64,000 nucleotides of DNA. Source: Lamellibrachia satsuma (lineage: Eukaryota; Annelida; Polychaeta; Sabellida; Siboglinidae). How positions within the stretch are numbered: the stretch's first letter is position 1; each line of letters opens with the position of its first letter. A program made the position numbers and the translations under genes. The notes below the pieces were generated by a model. It was given only the letters and a program-made list of their open reading frames with translations. It was not told the DNA's origin and made no database searches. This document shows, piece after piece, positions 11,640-23,996 of this stretch. The stretch is from NCBI GenBank assembly GCA_033239005.1, contig BSQZ01000009.1:8423252-8487251 (forward strand), given 5' to 3'.

Positions 11640-12115
11640 TATACTTACGATGTCATCCGGGCATTTGGTTGATTCATCAAATAAGAGTTAACTTTTATCG
11701 GTTTATATCATGCAATACGAATTAATTTTAAACTTTGATTATATTGACACAACTGTCAGACTGAAAAGTTAAATCAGGCAAACATTTTTTTTCGGTTTAA
11801 TGACGCTTATTGGCTGCTGGCGCTTCACGGGAACGCCTAAAAATGGAGTCGTGACAGTGGGTAACAACGAGACCACGCCTCTGCGGCCAGACTCTCTTCT
11901 CGGCGAATTCACGGAGCCGAAGGAGACTCAGATAAGCGAGACGAGGCAAATTTCCTACGAAACATAGCGGATTATGTCAAACGGTGGCGCCACATCACGG
12001 AGCCTGGATAATTAAAGCTAAGTAGCGAGGCATATTTTAGCCTCGATTTCCAGGCTCCGCGCTGTGGCGCCACCGTTTGTCCCACACACCTTCGCCTGTG
12101 TGCAGAGTGGGGTTT
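11640..12115. mobile_element. Foldback family, second partial copy plus separate core
   Basis: 11640-11945 repeats the right arm in the same orientation (ATCCGGGCATTTGG, GAAAAGTTAAATCAGGC, GGCTGCTGGCGCTTCACGGG, GTGGGTAACAACGAGACCAC). At 11975-12115 a separate palindromic core with ACGGTGGCGCCAC at both ends and inverted GGAGCCTGG/CCAGGCTCC recurs. The arrangement suggests nested or recombined copies. Confidence 0.75.
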
Positions 12116-12119
12116 TCAT

Positions 12120-13600
12120 TGTGATTACGTTTGATATTGGTATATTCCGTAGCTCGACAAATGGCGACACTCGATCGGAATATGAATGGTATGGCTTATA
12201 TGCCGATTGAGCAATGAACATATTTATATAGAATTTTAAATCTAAGATTTCGATTTAAAATAGCCCGGCATGTTCGAGTGTTAAATTGATCGAAAAGGAA
12301 CCGATGCGTATGATTTTTCGTGACTACATGTCTGCACCTTTGTTATTTCAGCATGAATTGTGGTTGTGCCAGCTCGTGTCGTAACAACAGTCTTCGTCCG
12401 CGAGACCCTCTAGATGGTGGCGTAACTATTTCGATTCACTGAAAATCCCCATCTCCCGTAATTGTGTCATGGATACGAAATATTATGTGGATTAACGACA
12501 TATATCTGTGCATATATCACAACTGATACACGACGATGACCGGCTGTGGAACCCGAAATCTTGGCGGGATCGAAGGGATGACGCGTCGACTAGATCAAAA
12601 ATACTCAGTCAACATGTCCCGTGACAAACTGATGAATTCGAAGCCACTGTTAGTAAACTTTTGCCTAATGGCGTGTGTGCATGCTATTATTGGTTCCATT
12701 TTGGCAGATCTTAGGACTATCTTTAACACCGAAGTGTAGTAGAGCCCCCTGGCATTATCAGTTAGTGTTCTTTCGTATGGACAGAACAGTCCGGTTACAG
12801 TTGTATCGTTAGTTGGTCGGTCCACTCGGTTGCTATAGGAGAAGCTGAGCGGATCTCGGAGAATCGTCCAGTAAATGATTGGCAATGTGGACAATGGTTT
12901 GCTGGTCATAGCCGCATTTGCATCTTGCTGTGTATTTGATGCACCCTTTGTAAATATGATTCCCGCATCATCCATGCAGAGTTCTAATTCTTCTTTCTGG
13001 TGTATGTTGACCGCCACCCACTCTCTATCTCTTTCTGTGTGATTCTTGTTTCAAGGAAGGAAGTGTATATTGATAGTGACAATCGGTTTACATGAAAGTG
13101 ATAACATCTACAATGTCATGTCTTTGTACTAAGTGTCCAATATGACGTTAATCAACTGCTCATGAAATTCACAGGAATGCAGCGTTTCAATATCAACTTT
13201 CCCAATATTAAACCTTTGGTGTTACTGTCGATATGATGCGGGGGGAGAGAGAAAGAGGAACGACACTTCGTGGGATGATGCTGGCATAGCTACTGTAGCG
13301 TCTCTTCCTTCTTTCACGTAACCAACGAGTTTGAAATTGGTGGAAATACATGGTTCTGTCCGCTTTCAATAATTCGCAAACGAAAGCTGAGCAGACTTAG
13401 ATGAAGCATTACGTGGAAGTGTTCCTGTTAGTGTATGTCTTCCTGCGAGGTACCAAAATCTAATTAGACTATTATTATATGAGGTACTAGAAACGTATTA
13501 ATTACCACGGATCGTTGGCAATTAATTTAGAATGATTACTGGAGCAGCTGCGGAAATAGCGAGGAATTTCCTGCTGCCCTTGTAATTCAACTACAGTAGT
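12120..13600. other. Stretch with nothing recognisable
   Basis: A 140-codon open frame on the minus strand (12595-13017) has no recognisable domain and ordinary composition. No splice-linked partner or repeat match was found here. Confidence 0.5.
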
Positions 13601-13614
13601 GCAGACTGCATCAG

Positions 13615-13745
13615 CAGACGCTTGCACAGAATTATGAATTTGAAATGGTCGACGCTGTTAGCAACAACAGGAAATCGAGAGAAACTGGAGATGGATTGGT
13701 CACACATAAAGAAGACGGGACTTGAAGCAAACATTAAGAGGGTGG
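13615..13745 (+). pseudogene. LINE ORF2 C-terminal fragment
   Basis: The frame reads LHRIMNLKWS followed by a degenerate WxWxxHxxR-type tract. It is similar to the fragments at 14105 and 28545 and ends in the same LKQ/AxIK lysine-rich tail. It is truncated. Confidence 0.6.
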
Positions 13746-13874
13746 AGGGTGGAGGGGTACTGTTTGTGCAACATTTATTTTTGTACATTTGTTGCCACAA
13801 CCTACCACCGTTGGGGAACACAAAGGTACGTAAAGATACGTTCTTATATAAGCGCGATATCCAGTCCTTGGGAC

Positions 13875-13990
13875 TGTTCAAAGCGCTTTACACTTCACCC
13901 CTGGCAGACCTGTTCATTCCAACGCCATCTCGACTTCTCTGGGAAGCATTCAGCCACGCTGCAATTACTGCGCTGCAAGTGCGAATCAAT
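13875..13990 (+). repeat. Dispersed repeat copy, matches 4915-5000
   Basis: Same landmarks as the copy at 4915: CAAAGCGCTTTAC, CATTCCAACGCCATCTCG and CTGGGAAGCATT. Confidence 0.75.
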
Positions 13991-14104
13991 GACATGCCAA
14001 CTTGTCAATAGAGCGCCAACTTGGATTGTTGTGTTTTTCACCTTTGCGTGACCAATACATCTTTAAATCACGACGAAACAATTACCAGATTGACAAAGAA
14101 AAAA

Positions 14105-14345
14105 ATTATACAGACTTTCATCAACAGATGCCTGCGCAGAATTATGCATTTGAAATAATCTGACGAGAACAACAACATTCTCCGGGAAACGACCAACCAG
14201 GTTCCAATGGAAAAGGAAATCAGGAGTAAATGGAGATGGTTTGTTTACACATTTAGACGACGCGACTTGAAGCAGAAATTAAGATGGGTTACATCTAGTC
14301 ACACAGATGTCTAAAGACAATAATATGAAATATGCATGCATGCGG
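14105..14345 (+). pseudogene. LINE ORF2 C-terminal fragment with 3' UTR
   Basis: INRCLRRIMHLK, then NNNILRETTNQVPMEKEI and a degenerate WRW segment, match the post-RT region of the LINE family also seen at 28545. Both copies end in ATATGCATGCATGCGGATT followed by AATCAAGAAAC, which gives the 3' UTR. In-frame stops are present. Confidence 0.7.
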
Positions 14346-14834
14346 ATTAAAAATCAAGAAACGTTGCGTTTCTAATAATATTCTATTTCTACGCTTAGTA
14401 ACGTACATCTTCCGTATAACGGATGCACAATTATCAACAATGCATTCAAACGGTGGGTTTGCCAGTTTCAAATTAATTTATGTTGCTGTTCGGTGTAAAT
14501 TAGGCAATTAGTAATATTGTTAATATCACATTTATGTGTAATTGATGTGCCAGTGATAGACTAGGTCACTCCTAATGTGGTACAAATTAAAGCTATATTC
14601 GTGGCACAGTTGATTTAAAATCATCAACTCCAAGCAATTATCACAATAGAGAGAGAGGGTGGAGAGGTGAGGGGTGTTATGAGTTTGTTGTAGCGTAATT
14701 ACAATAATGGAGTCGGTGATTCGTCCGTAAACCAACAGGGTGGTGTTAGCGTGTATGCGTGCTTGCCAAAGATATCGTCCTGCTCCGGTGAACAAACAAT
14801 CATTTCAAGGGGAGGGAGGATAGAGAGATAGAGA

Positions 14835-14983
<149 letters not shown>

Positions 14984-16044
14984 CACGAATACATATTATG
15001 TAAAAATGAGTAACAAGACGACGAATGCCAACGAATGTGAAAAAACAACACTGAATATGACAAAGAAACATCGAATACATGAATAAAATATGTTGCGATG
15101 TAATAATATAGGTGAAATGCGGACAGGCAAGCCTCTGTTTTCCTCATCCAAATAAACTCCACTTGCTAGTAAAACCAATATGTTCATACATCACCTATTT
15201 AGTCATGTTTTATTTAGTTATAATAGAAGTAATGATAAGGAGCATTACCACAGAAATCCGTGACCTTCATTTGTGCACCGACTCATTTGTACTTCGGCCC
15301 ACTTGCTGTCTCGGTCGACGTGTTTCTTGGAACCAGACGGCTGAGATGCGCCCGCATTTCAAAGAGCGTTTCCAGGAAATGCCTATCATTACACCCTTCC
15401 TAATCTTTAAAATGCGTACGATATGCCAAATAGGATAAATAGAATAAAGTAATCGCTATGACTAACTTACCAAATGTTCTTGCACTCTCAACGTGTGTGC
15501 ACAGCACATTGTCATATCAGTAAACTGTTCCTTTGTAGGAAATGTTGCCCTCTTTATATTCCACTGAAATTGCCATCCAGGACATTGCGCCAAGTGAACG
15601 TTAAAAAAAGCTCAGTGCAAGCGGCTGATAATGTGGTGTTGGAGGAAGGATGGGGGATTTGGGTTTGACGGGGGGGGGGGGGATGATATGGCTGGGCCAC
15701 TGCCTCCCACATTGCATAGTATGTGAAAATGCCTTGAATTCGCCGCCATTGTTATTAAACGGACAACGTTTTTGTTGCACCAACGCAGCGGAGATCTCCA
15801 CTCGCTGATGTAACCCTTCATGCGGACGGATCACAATTTATGCTACAGCGAAATGTGTTATTACGATTTCTCAACAACAACAACAATTAATTGGAAGCTG
15901 ATCGTTGTATCGATGATATGGTATGTTGACTGTGTATCCGTTACACTGGAGAGAAGGAGGAGTAGGAATGCAATAATGTTACAAATGAAATGTTTGTTGG
16001 TTGCTAATCCGCACGCATATTTCGTAATAGAAGTTTCGGTCACC

Positions 16045-16188
16045 GTTGGCTCCAGCACAGACAAATACGTTGGCTCCAGCACAGACAAATACGTTGGCTC
16101 CAGCACAGACAAATACGTTGGCTCCAGCATAGACAAATACGTTGGCTCCAGCACAGACAAATACGTTGGCTCCAGCACAGACAAATAC
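16045..16188 (+). repeat. 24-bp minisatellite, 6 copies
   Basis: The unit TTGGCTCCAGCACAGACAAATACG occurs six times with one substitution. Because 24 is a multiple of three the frame stays open as VGSSTDKY repeats, but there is no gene context. At the matching place in copy A only a single degenerate unit is present. Confidence 0.95.
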
Positions 16189-16292
16189 GCTTGTCATGAT
16201 GAGAGATGCGCTAGTCGCAAAGATGGAAAACACGAACATCACCTTCAAAACATGCTAAGAATGCTGAATATTGTTCAGTTAATACCACTAAT

Positions 16293-16327
<35 letters not shown>
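16293..16327. repeat. (CAA)n microsatellite
   Basis: About eleven uninterrupted CAA triplets. The homologous tract in copy A (4071-4112) is interrupted. Confidence 0.95.
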
Positions 16328-16888
16328 ACAAGACAATAACTCAAGTTGGCGCTATAATGGTAACAAATCAAAATTAACATTCCAGATGCCCCCACCAAAT
16401 GGCGTCCAAGACACCCACGTCACGTCGTAGAGATCCTCCAGGCATTGACAAGGGCATTTGTCGCCGGCAATACACTAGATAATTAAATAGTGTAGTCCTC
16501 AAACATGGCCAAATGCCGGTTCAGAAAAGACATTTTGTATGAAGCAACAATTTACCAAAAGTGGGTATCGTCTCAAAATCAGCGACACTTCATTCGTATG
16601 CCATGAACCAGGAAGTAACTTAGCTATCCGTCCAAACGTGATCACGCAAACGAGAAGACTGGCGAGACTTGGGTGACTACGTTGTCCTAACAATGATGTT
16701 TGACCCTTCGTGTTATCAGCTAGTAATGATCAAGACAATGTGAACAAAGTAACATCTACACAGACGTGTAGAATATCATCTCGTGTTCTAATAACAATAT
16801 AATTTAGTCCATAGGCTAGACAGGGGAACCCTCACAATTGAGTCCCACGTAGGGAATTTACGCCACAGCGTTTTTTAGGAAGTAGTAT

Positions 16889-17299
16889 GTGGACAATTTG
16901 CTAAGAAACTGCGGGTTCAGTGTGTCTAGATCAGATACGCCAGCATCAAGAAATCCAGTTGACTTGACTATTGAACAGACGATCGATCACCATGTGAAGA
17001 CCAGGGGAGGCATCGTTGGATTCAGCAGAGCCTATCCGGCCTACTACCGATGGTGTATGACCAGACATGCCAGAGCAGGTTACGTAGAAACCACATTGGA
17101 TATGGCAGGTGTGACATGTTCCGAAGACACGGCCCACAAAGACCGTCGGTCATCAGAGGTCAGACGTGGCGAGAAAGATCTTCAGACACCGATAACTGCT
17201 TTCAACAATTTCATAAATCTAATTGAAGATCCAGGGAAGATCTGTTTTGCATTTCTTCTGGCGGACGATCCCAGGCTGGAGTTGCGAATGACATCTTGA
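16889..17299 (+). pseudogene. Fragment of a transposon-associated protein family (name unknown)
   Basis: A 136-codon frame (ATG at 16889) reads LTIEQTIDHHVKTRGGIVGF, YPAYYRWCMTRHARAGYV and SSEVRRGEKDLQTPITAF-NNF. The pattern 'LxxEQTINRHxKxxGGIxGFSRN... YxRWCxTRHxRAxY' is one I recall from many uncharacterised, dispersed open frames in invertebrate and fish genomes. No enzymatic function is known to me. The frame ends abruptly and has no intron signals nearby. From 17300 to the (TA)n array nothing else is seen. Confidence 0.45.
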
Positions 17300-17450
17300 A
17301 TGCTGAAGCAGTTGGCAAAGCACATTAGAACTTTATCCAGCAGAACAAACAAACACATAACAATTATGTTCGCGCGATTCTGTGCGTTCGTGTGACATGT
17401 GCTTGGATGCGTGAGTATGTTTCTCTATTCGTTTTATTCAAATTGTGTGT

Positions 17451-17563
<113 letters not shown>

Positions 17564-17964
17564 AACGAGTTGTACTCCAACATACGTAAAACGTATGCCC
17601 TTTTCAATTATACCCAACTTTATCAATTATGATTCCCTGCTTTCAACCATGAAAGCTAATTATAACGTGTTATTGACGTCGCGGAATATTTATACGTTAT
17701 ACTATGACGATATTCGTATAGACAATTTATATTCCATTCCATCGATACCACATTTTGTATGGTTTTATATGATGCTTAACGTATTATGCGGAAATATCGA
17801 TCCCTACCTGTTTTTGAGCTCCAGACACTCCCTATTGAACAGGCAGCAATTGCCAAGAGGCAAACAACTAGATTTCAAATTGCTATTACATAAGGTCATA
17901 AAAAATATTGTCTTGAAAATTCCCTAGCGGGGGATGGGGGGTTATACCTGGCACACGGTCTACA

Positions 17965-18310
17965 GGTTCTGTCGCCTGAGAATCCGATTTTCCAACCACT
18001 GCGCCACCGTGCCCCACAAAGAAGTACCAAGAAGAACTGCTCCTGGCTTTCTCGGGAATGCAACGTGTCAGTGTTGTTCAGTGTCGCGTTGGTGTTACCC
18101 TCGAAGTGTTACCCTCGAAGTGACGCTGGAAGGCAGACGGAGGAGAGATGTTTCGAGCGATGATACAGGTATACTGACGTGCTACTCAAATAATCCACCA
18201 GGCACAACTTGCGCAAACAAATATTTATTACTGATTTAGCGTTGAAGGCTGCGCAGCAAACATTACACGGGAGTGTTTGTCGTGAGACTGTTGTTGTGCA
18301 TCGTCATGAG
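17965..18310 (+). repeat. Segmental duplication, copy B part 2 (matches 5505-5835)
   Basis: This copy keeps the box A half of the SINE head and all later landmarks of copy A. It also carries a local duplication of GTTACCCTCGAAGTG near 18095. The bases just before it differ from copy A, so the box B half and the LINE tail are missing here. The stretch 18311-18646 shows nothing else. Confidence 0.85.
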
Positions 18311-18654
18311 CGCCGACGCCGACGCGGAAGCCGGCGATTTGTTTGTTTACAACTGCAGCAATGGCGATGCAGGTCGACGCAATGCCAGTGAAATGCAAAT
18401 GTGCTTCTTGGACTGCTAAACCAATAAAAGATCAATTATAGATGTTATATTCCCACAAATTTCCCACTGTAACATACTTTTATCTAATGTATATTACAAT
18501 ATGACCATAGTTGTTGAACCGCTCACTGTGAGTCTTGCTAATCGTGTATAATCTAAATGCGCCCGCCGCGCTTTGTAATTGATACGTATCACAAACAAAT
18601 CTGAGCTACAATAACAAAAACACTGAACAAATACAGAAATTATATATGTATATA

Positions 18655-19436
18655 CAGGGTTGTTTGATTTAAATCATTTAAATCATTGATTTTATATCAT
18701 GATTTAAATCACTCCAAAAAAATCATTGATTTATGATTTTTTTTATGTGAATTTAACACAAATAATTGTTTACAAGCATCGAGATCAACAAAGTTTTGTA
18801 TGTTTTTTAATAGAGAAGCACAATATGCGCACACTTGTGTAGTTGTATTGTCACCAGATAGCCTGATAGTCAAATATTTTATGACATTGTGTATTTTTGA
18901 GCTATTCCCTTTCTGAATGCAGTGAAGCCACACAAACTTGTCTTCAAGAGGAAGTATCTTTTCAAGTCAGAAGCCCTGAGTTAAAGTCCACCTAGAGCTT
19001 GTGCTAGTTGTTACCAATTCAGTATGTTGACTCAAGTGAGACAGTCTGTGCTACAATTGTTTAATACTGTACCAGTTAGCAGTCTGGTTGGAAACCCTTA
19101 GAGTACACAGTGTCCTGGACAGGTGCTAATCCACCCTCTTAGCAAATAATAATTATCACTGCTACAGCCACAGAAACACAGCATGCTTTCCTTTCCAAGA
19201 CAGATTATGCAATTACAGGGGGTGAGGCCTTGTGGACATTTTGTAATGTCTTTATATAAAAACAATCATGTCAAATACCCAAATCGATTTGAATAGAACG
19301 CGTTTGAAAGAGTTTAAACATATAAATATATATATAAATGTTTATATACCAGATTTAAAAAAATCAAATAAATTATTTAAAAGATCCGATTTAAATAAAA
19401 GAAATCGATTTTTAAACCATGATTTTTGCAACCCTG
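18655..19436. mobile_element. Non-autonomous hAT-type element with intact 8-bp target-site duplication
   Basis: The ends are CAGGGTTG and CAACCCTG, continuing as imperfect inverted repeats rich in GATTTAAATCA. The flanks are identical, TGTATATA at 18647-18654 and at 19437-19444, an exact 8-bp target-site duplication. At 782 bp it is far too short for a full hAT transposase. A 74-codon minus-strand frame (18933-18709) is only a remnant. Established knowledge: hAT transposons make 8-bp duplications and often begin CAGGG. Confidence 0.9.
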
Positions 19437-19734
19437 TGTATATAGTTGTACCAAGAACTCGTACAGATGACCACGATTTAGAAACAGTGTGGCTTTATAT
19501 TCATGCCTCGTCAGCGCTTTCGTTGCATATGGGTGTATAGTTAATTCTAGCCGACGATAACTCACCAGGGATGCATTTTTCAATGACACAGGTGATAAAC
19601 GTTAAAATAAAATTCTAAACTAAAAATTAAGTTCCGGAACAACTAGCTAATCATCGGTGTATTTGTCATTGATTCATTGCTATGTTATATTAAAATGGAG
19701 ACAAAACCTCTTTCGCACCAGTCATCAAGTTCTC

Positions 19735-20140
19735 AGGCAGTATAGTCTCGCTTATCCGAGAAAAGAGTCTGCCCTCAGAGGCGTGATCTCGTTACCCACT
19801 GTCTCCACTCCATTTTGTGTAGGCGTTCCCGTGAAGCGCCAGCAGCCAATAAGCGTCATTAAACCGAAAACATGTTTTGCCTGATTTAACTTTTCAGTCT
19901 GACAGTTGTGTCAATATAATCAAAGTTTAAAGTTCATTCGTATTGCATGATATAAACCGGTAAAAGTTAACTCTCATTTGATGAATCAGTCAAATACGCG
20001 GATGACATCGTAATTATATATGCGCCCACAATCCGGGTGCAGATATAATTTCCGTCACAATAAAATGCGCACATTATTTCCAGGCGATGATGTGAGCGAC
20101 ACACGGTGGCGCCACAACACGGAGCCTGGATAATGGAGGC
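19735..20140 (-). mobile_element. Foldback family, left-arm half copy
   Basis: The sequence runs in the orientation of the 10785-11200 arm: TGTAGGCGTTCCCGTGAAGC, GCGCCAGCAGCCAATAAGCG, GACAGTTGTGTCAATATAAT, TGCGCCCACAATCCGGGTGC and finally ACGGTGGCGCCAC-ACACGGAGCCTGG. It then stops at the core, so the second arm is missing. 19445-19734 and 20150-20990 hold nothing recognisable. Confidence 0.8.
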
Positions 20141-20999
20141 TAGTGGCAGTCGTTTATTGCATGTGTGAACCTTGGTATCCCCTAATTCACTGCGCGAATA
20201 CAATGATGGTTTCCGGTTAACATAGCATATGGCATGTGTTTAGTTTTTGCAACCGGACAAGCTTTTGTATGTGTGATAAAACGTGAATTCCAATAATTCC
20301 AAAACGATTGTTTGATCGGTGTGTCTCAGTGAACGCACCAGTGTTTCTAGATACATAAATAAACTTATTAAACAGTGAGTGGTTAGTGGTGTTGAAGAGG
20401 TACCTAAATGAAGGTATGAAGGTGTAATTATGTGAAATCGTACCCAGGTAAATGCTTTCATATGAAGACGTACCCAAAACGAAGACGTACCTACGGGAAC
20501 AAATACTCATGTTCAGGATATAACAATGCACTAGCTGATCCATCTATGGTATGTGAAGTAGTTTGTGGCTGTGTCTGTCTGTTCCCTCGTATTCCCGCCA
20601 GTTTCGAATGAACGGGGCAGACATTTTGTAGGCGTGCCCGGGGATCCACTGGGGTCCACGGGGATGGTTCGCACATTAAACAAATTCGAAATTTTACGAA
20701 CGAACCAATGTGGAGGATTGACGTATATTACGTAACTTGGAACAATGGGAGTTCTTAATTACGTACAATCATTAGCAACGCTATGCATGTTTTCTACGTC
20801 AAACGTCCACGTACGTTCCGTTGTACGGTACGATCGGCTGGTGTGACCTGCAGTGGTACATTATTTTTGGGGCGTGAAGTTGTATCCGTCATTGACATTG
20901 GCAAAGCCCTACCAAAACTCAACTGGGTACAGAGTTCATCTTATCAAGGGGTTTATCGTGGCGAAGGTGAAACGGTGGACTTACTTAAATAAATATAGC

Positions 21000-21170
21000 A
21001 AGCATAGCACTGACAAACATGTGTATACAACATTATATTTTATTATTGCTCACAACGATAGCACTGCGTGCACATGAGAATGTATTTTGTACATCAGTGT
21101 ATATAAGTCGTATAGCTACGCATGGTACAATTGTGTAAGTAGTTATGTTTGAATGTGTACAATGCTACAA
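21000..21170 (+). repeat. Shared downstream flank of DL-2 (matches 59440-59650)
   Basis: GACAAACATGTGTATACAAC, GCGTGCACATGAGAATGTAT, GTACATCAGTGTATATAA and GTTTGAATGTGT have counterparts in order at 59465-59640, downstream of DL-3. This supports duplication of the whole locus. The LINE that follows (21190-22950) is absent from the DL-3 flank. Confidence 0.65.
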
Positions 21171-21189
21171 GATGTAAGAGTGAAGCGAG

Positions 21190-22950
21190 GGACAGAAGCA
21201 GAGCCAGATCATGATCTAATGATAGCAAAATTACAGCTCAAGCTAAAGAAATGTAACGCAATTAGTTGCAGAAGAATCAAGTACAATGTATAACTCCTAA
21301 ATGGCAAAAGAACAACTAAGTAATTTCAACTGGCCCTCTCCAAAGGAGAACAGGCACTACAAGACCCAACTGAGGAAGAAGACAGCTGTACATTAGACTC
21401 TGAATGGTAACACGTAAAGGAGGTGTGGGCAAAGACATGCTAAGAAACTCTAGGACATAAGAAGGTACAACATAAGCCGTATATTACAGCTCGTGCTTTG
21501 CAGAATGTTGACGAAAGGAAGAGAAAGAAGGAGATACTCAACAACAGTTGCACAGGAACATCAAAAGTTACACATCAAGAGACATACTCAAAAGCTAACA
21601 AAGAAGTCAAAGCAGGTGTCAGGAGAGACAAGAGGAACTATACAGAGAACTTGGCGAGAAGGGCAGAACAGGCTGCATCCAAAAGGAACATGAAGGAACT
21701 GCATAACACCACTAAAATGTTAACTAGAAAGTACAATGAGACCAACTAGTAAGTTAAGGACAACACTGGAATTGCACTCACAACATCAGAAGAGCAATTG
21801 AAAGATGGACAGAACATGTTGAAGAATTACTGAACAGGCCAGCTCCACTAAACGAACAAGCAGAAGAAAAAAGGACGAAGTCAAGAAAGCTATCAGAACA
21901 TTGGAAACCAGTAGGGCCAGATGGAATACCTGCGGAAGCACTGGCAGACTTAAAACAAACGTAAGCACCTCAACTAACATGCTTTATTAAATCATCGAGA
22001 ACATCTGGGATGAAGAAGAGATACCGTAGTGGAAAGAAGGATATTTGATCAAACTACAAAATAAAGGCGATATTAGGGAATGCAAACATAAAAGAGGAAT
22101 TATGTTTCTCACTGTTCGATGATAGGCGCTAAACAGAATCATTCGGGAGAGACAGAAAGTGGCACTCAATTCAAAACTAGGAAAGATCATGCACCGACCA
22201 GACTGCAACATTTCTTATTATAACCGATCAATGGAATGCACCTCTACTGTTTGCATTAATTTAATTGACTTTTATAAAAGCTTTTAATAGCTTAGACCGT
22301 GAGACCATGTGGACAATAATGAGACAATATGGAATACCAGAAAAGTTCGACAAGTCTCGATATTCAAAACAACATATACATGCAGAGTTCTACACAAACA
22401 GAAGACGCCAGACCATTTTGAGGCAAAGACTGGCGTGAGAGAGGAAAGCACACTCTCACCATTTCTGTTTCAGATGGCCATCGATTGGACCTTGGGAGCA
22501 TCTACAGGAGGACAGAGGAATGGCTTAGAATGAATACTATGGGAACAATTAGATGATCTTAACTTTGACGGTTATCTGTCACTTCCTTCATACAACCATA
22601 ACTAAAACCAAGATTATGATGATCAACAGCAAGAACAACATCCCAATTACACTACAAGGAGAATTCCTAGACGAAGTACAGTCTCTCACTTATATAGGAA
22701 GCACCGTGGACACAAACGGAAGAACAGATAGTGGTGTAACGGCTATGATTGGGAAAGCAAGGGCAGCCGTCATCGTGTTTAATGAGATATGGAGAAATGT
22801 CAATACCAACCAAACAAGGCATTTTAAGCTCAAATGTCAAAACTGCGCTTATATAGAGATGTCAAAAGCAGAATACAAATGAAAGAGCTGGAAGCCCAAG
22901 CCAAAAACCGTGTCTGGTAGAAAGGAGTCGTTGATGGGCTATGCTCCACT
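21190..22950 (+). pseudogene. Decayed LINE (endonuclease/reverse-transcriptase ORF2 remnant)
   Basis: In shifting frames the + strand reads the pre-RT and RT regions of a LINE ORF2. Examples: LQNVDERKRKKEILN (21498), SEEQLKRWTEHVEELLNRPA (about 21790), PVGPDGIPAEALADLK (about 21910), WKEGYLIKL (about 22035), a degenerate F-x-D-x-x-K-x-F box (about 22265), the MRQYGIPEKF tract (22320) and SLTYIGSTVDTNGRTDSGV (22683) with AMIGKARAA. Many stops and frameshifts show it is dead. The clade is not assigned. It inserted between segments that are adjacent near DL-3 (59650/59930). Confidence 0.85.
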
Positions 22951-23039
22951 GGGGAGTTAAAAGGCTTACGTCAAGTAAATCAACATGCACATGCACGTAA
23001 TCGTACCTCCACTACACATGAAAGTTCTATTCCAGAATG

Positions 23040-23103
23040 TGCAAGTTTGAATACATGCAAGTTTGAATACATGCAAGTTTGAATACATGCAAGTTTGAAT
23101 ACA
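23040..23103 (+). repeat. 16-bp tandem repeat, 4 copies
   Basis: TGCAAGTTTGAATACA is repeated four times without change. The DL-3 flank has a single AATTTGAATACAT near 60090 at the collinear place. Confidence 0.9.
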
Positions 23104-23149
23104 TACACGCGTGTCTGATGTTTTAATTCGAGGCAATCTTAACAGAACA

Positions 23150-23349
23150 AGAGAAAAGATCAATGTCGTCAACAATGATAACTTCGGACGCGTTCGCAGC
23201 ACATGACGTATTGCCAACGAGTTGACGCCATGATGTGAGTCGTCGGAGTTCCCTTTACCGGCGACGCATGCGTGCTGTGAACGGGTCGGAAGTGGCCGCG
23301 ATGTTCCGTAGGGTCTGAGGATAGCGTCGCCAGTCGCTCTCATTTTCGC
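23150..23349 (-). other. DL-2 downstream exon (3' UTR)
   Basis: On the minus strand the acceptor TCTTTCTTTCGCAG|GCGAAAATGA is followed by the family exon: CCTACGGAACATC, CCGACCCGTTCACAGC, the GGAACTCCGACGA block, CATGGCGTCAACTCGTTGGC and TTATCATTGTTGACGACATT. The DL-2 coding frame stops before the splice, so this is probably 3' UTR. The conserved intronic block of the other loci is missing between 23963 and 23349, although AGAATAATCA-C-GCGTGTTTT (23730) still matches the DL-3 intron (61830). Confidence 0.65.
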
Positions 23350-23996
23350 CTGCGAAAGAAAGACCAGAAAACACTTAGTATTTATTGCGGAAATGATGAT
23401 GGACATAACATTGCTCCGCGTGTTTTTGAGCAAAGGCCATGAACATGAGCAGTAACCGGTGGGGGGGCTGGGGGGCTGGGGTGGAGGGGGGGGGTGGAAA
23501 CGAGAAACATGACCACCGGAAGTATTCATTGCAAAAACAAGTTTCGCAAAGGCTTAATTAATAATGCTAGTCAGCACGTGGACTCGGTTCGAATTATTCG
23601 TATACATACACCGGTCCCTGACCTATCCTTTATTAAGTTTACTAAGGTAGGTAAATAATATAATAATAATAATAGTTATACGTACTACTAGGTTCACAAT
23701 TCAGTTATTAATTTTAAAGAGAACGCAAACAGAATAATCAACCAGCGTGTTTTACTCGTACTTAAAACAACAATCATTAATGTTTTCCTCTGTGATATCG
23801 TGCATCGTCGAATCTGTAATACGTGTACATGTAAATAGAACAGGTACAGCCAAATGTCCGCTATCACTCTTTACTGTATATTTACACACATATTATATCC
23901 GATATTATTTGCATGCATTAGATAAGTTGATGACACATTGATATGAGGTTAATGGCTGTCTTACCTGTTGGAACATCGGGGCACGTGGATGCTGCG

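Larger units (their letters stand above)
15825..16797 (+). repeat. Segmental duplication, copy B part 1 (matches 3745-4679)
   Basis: This copy is collinear with copy A. It differs mainly by a 24-bp minisatellite (16045-16188) that copy A lacks and by the length of its CAA microsatellite at 16293-16327. It ends at the same place, ATCTCGTGTTCTAATAACAA. Confidence 0.85.

Noticed and set aside
12595..13017. 140-codon minus-strand open frame
   Set aside because: No recognisable domain, signal peptide, splice context or repeat homology. Its length is compatible with chance in this composition.
22966..23529. 187-codon minus-strand frame taken as a gene
   Set aside because: It runs from intron through the DL-2 downstream exon into the 16-bp repeat. 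The shared acceptor at 23349 shows only part of it is exon, and probably UTR.
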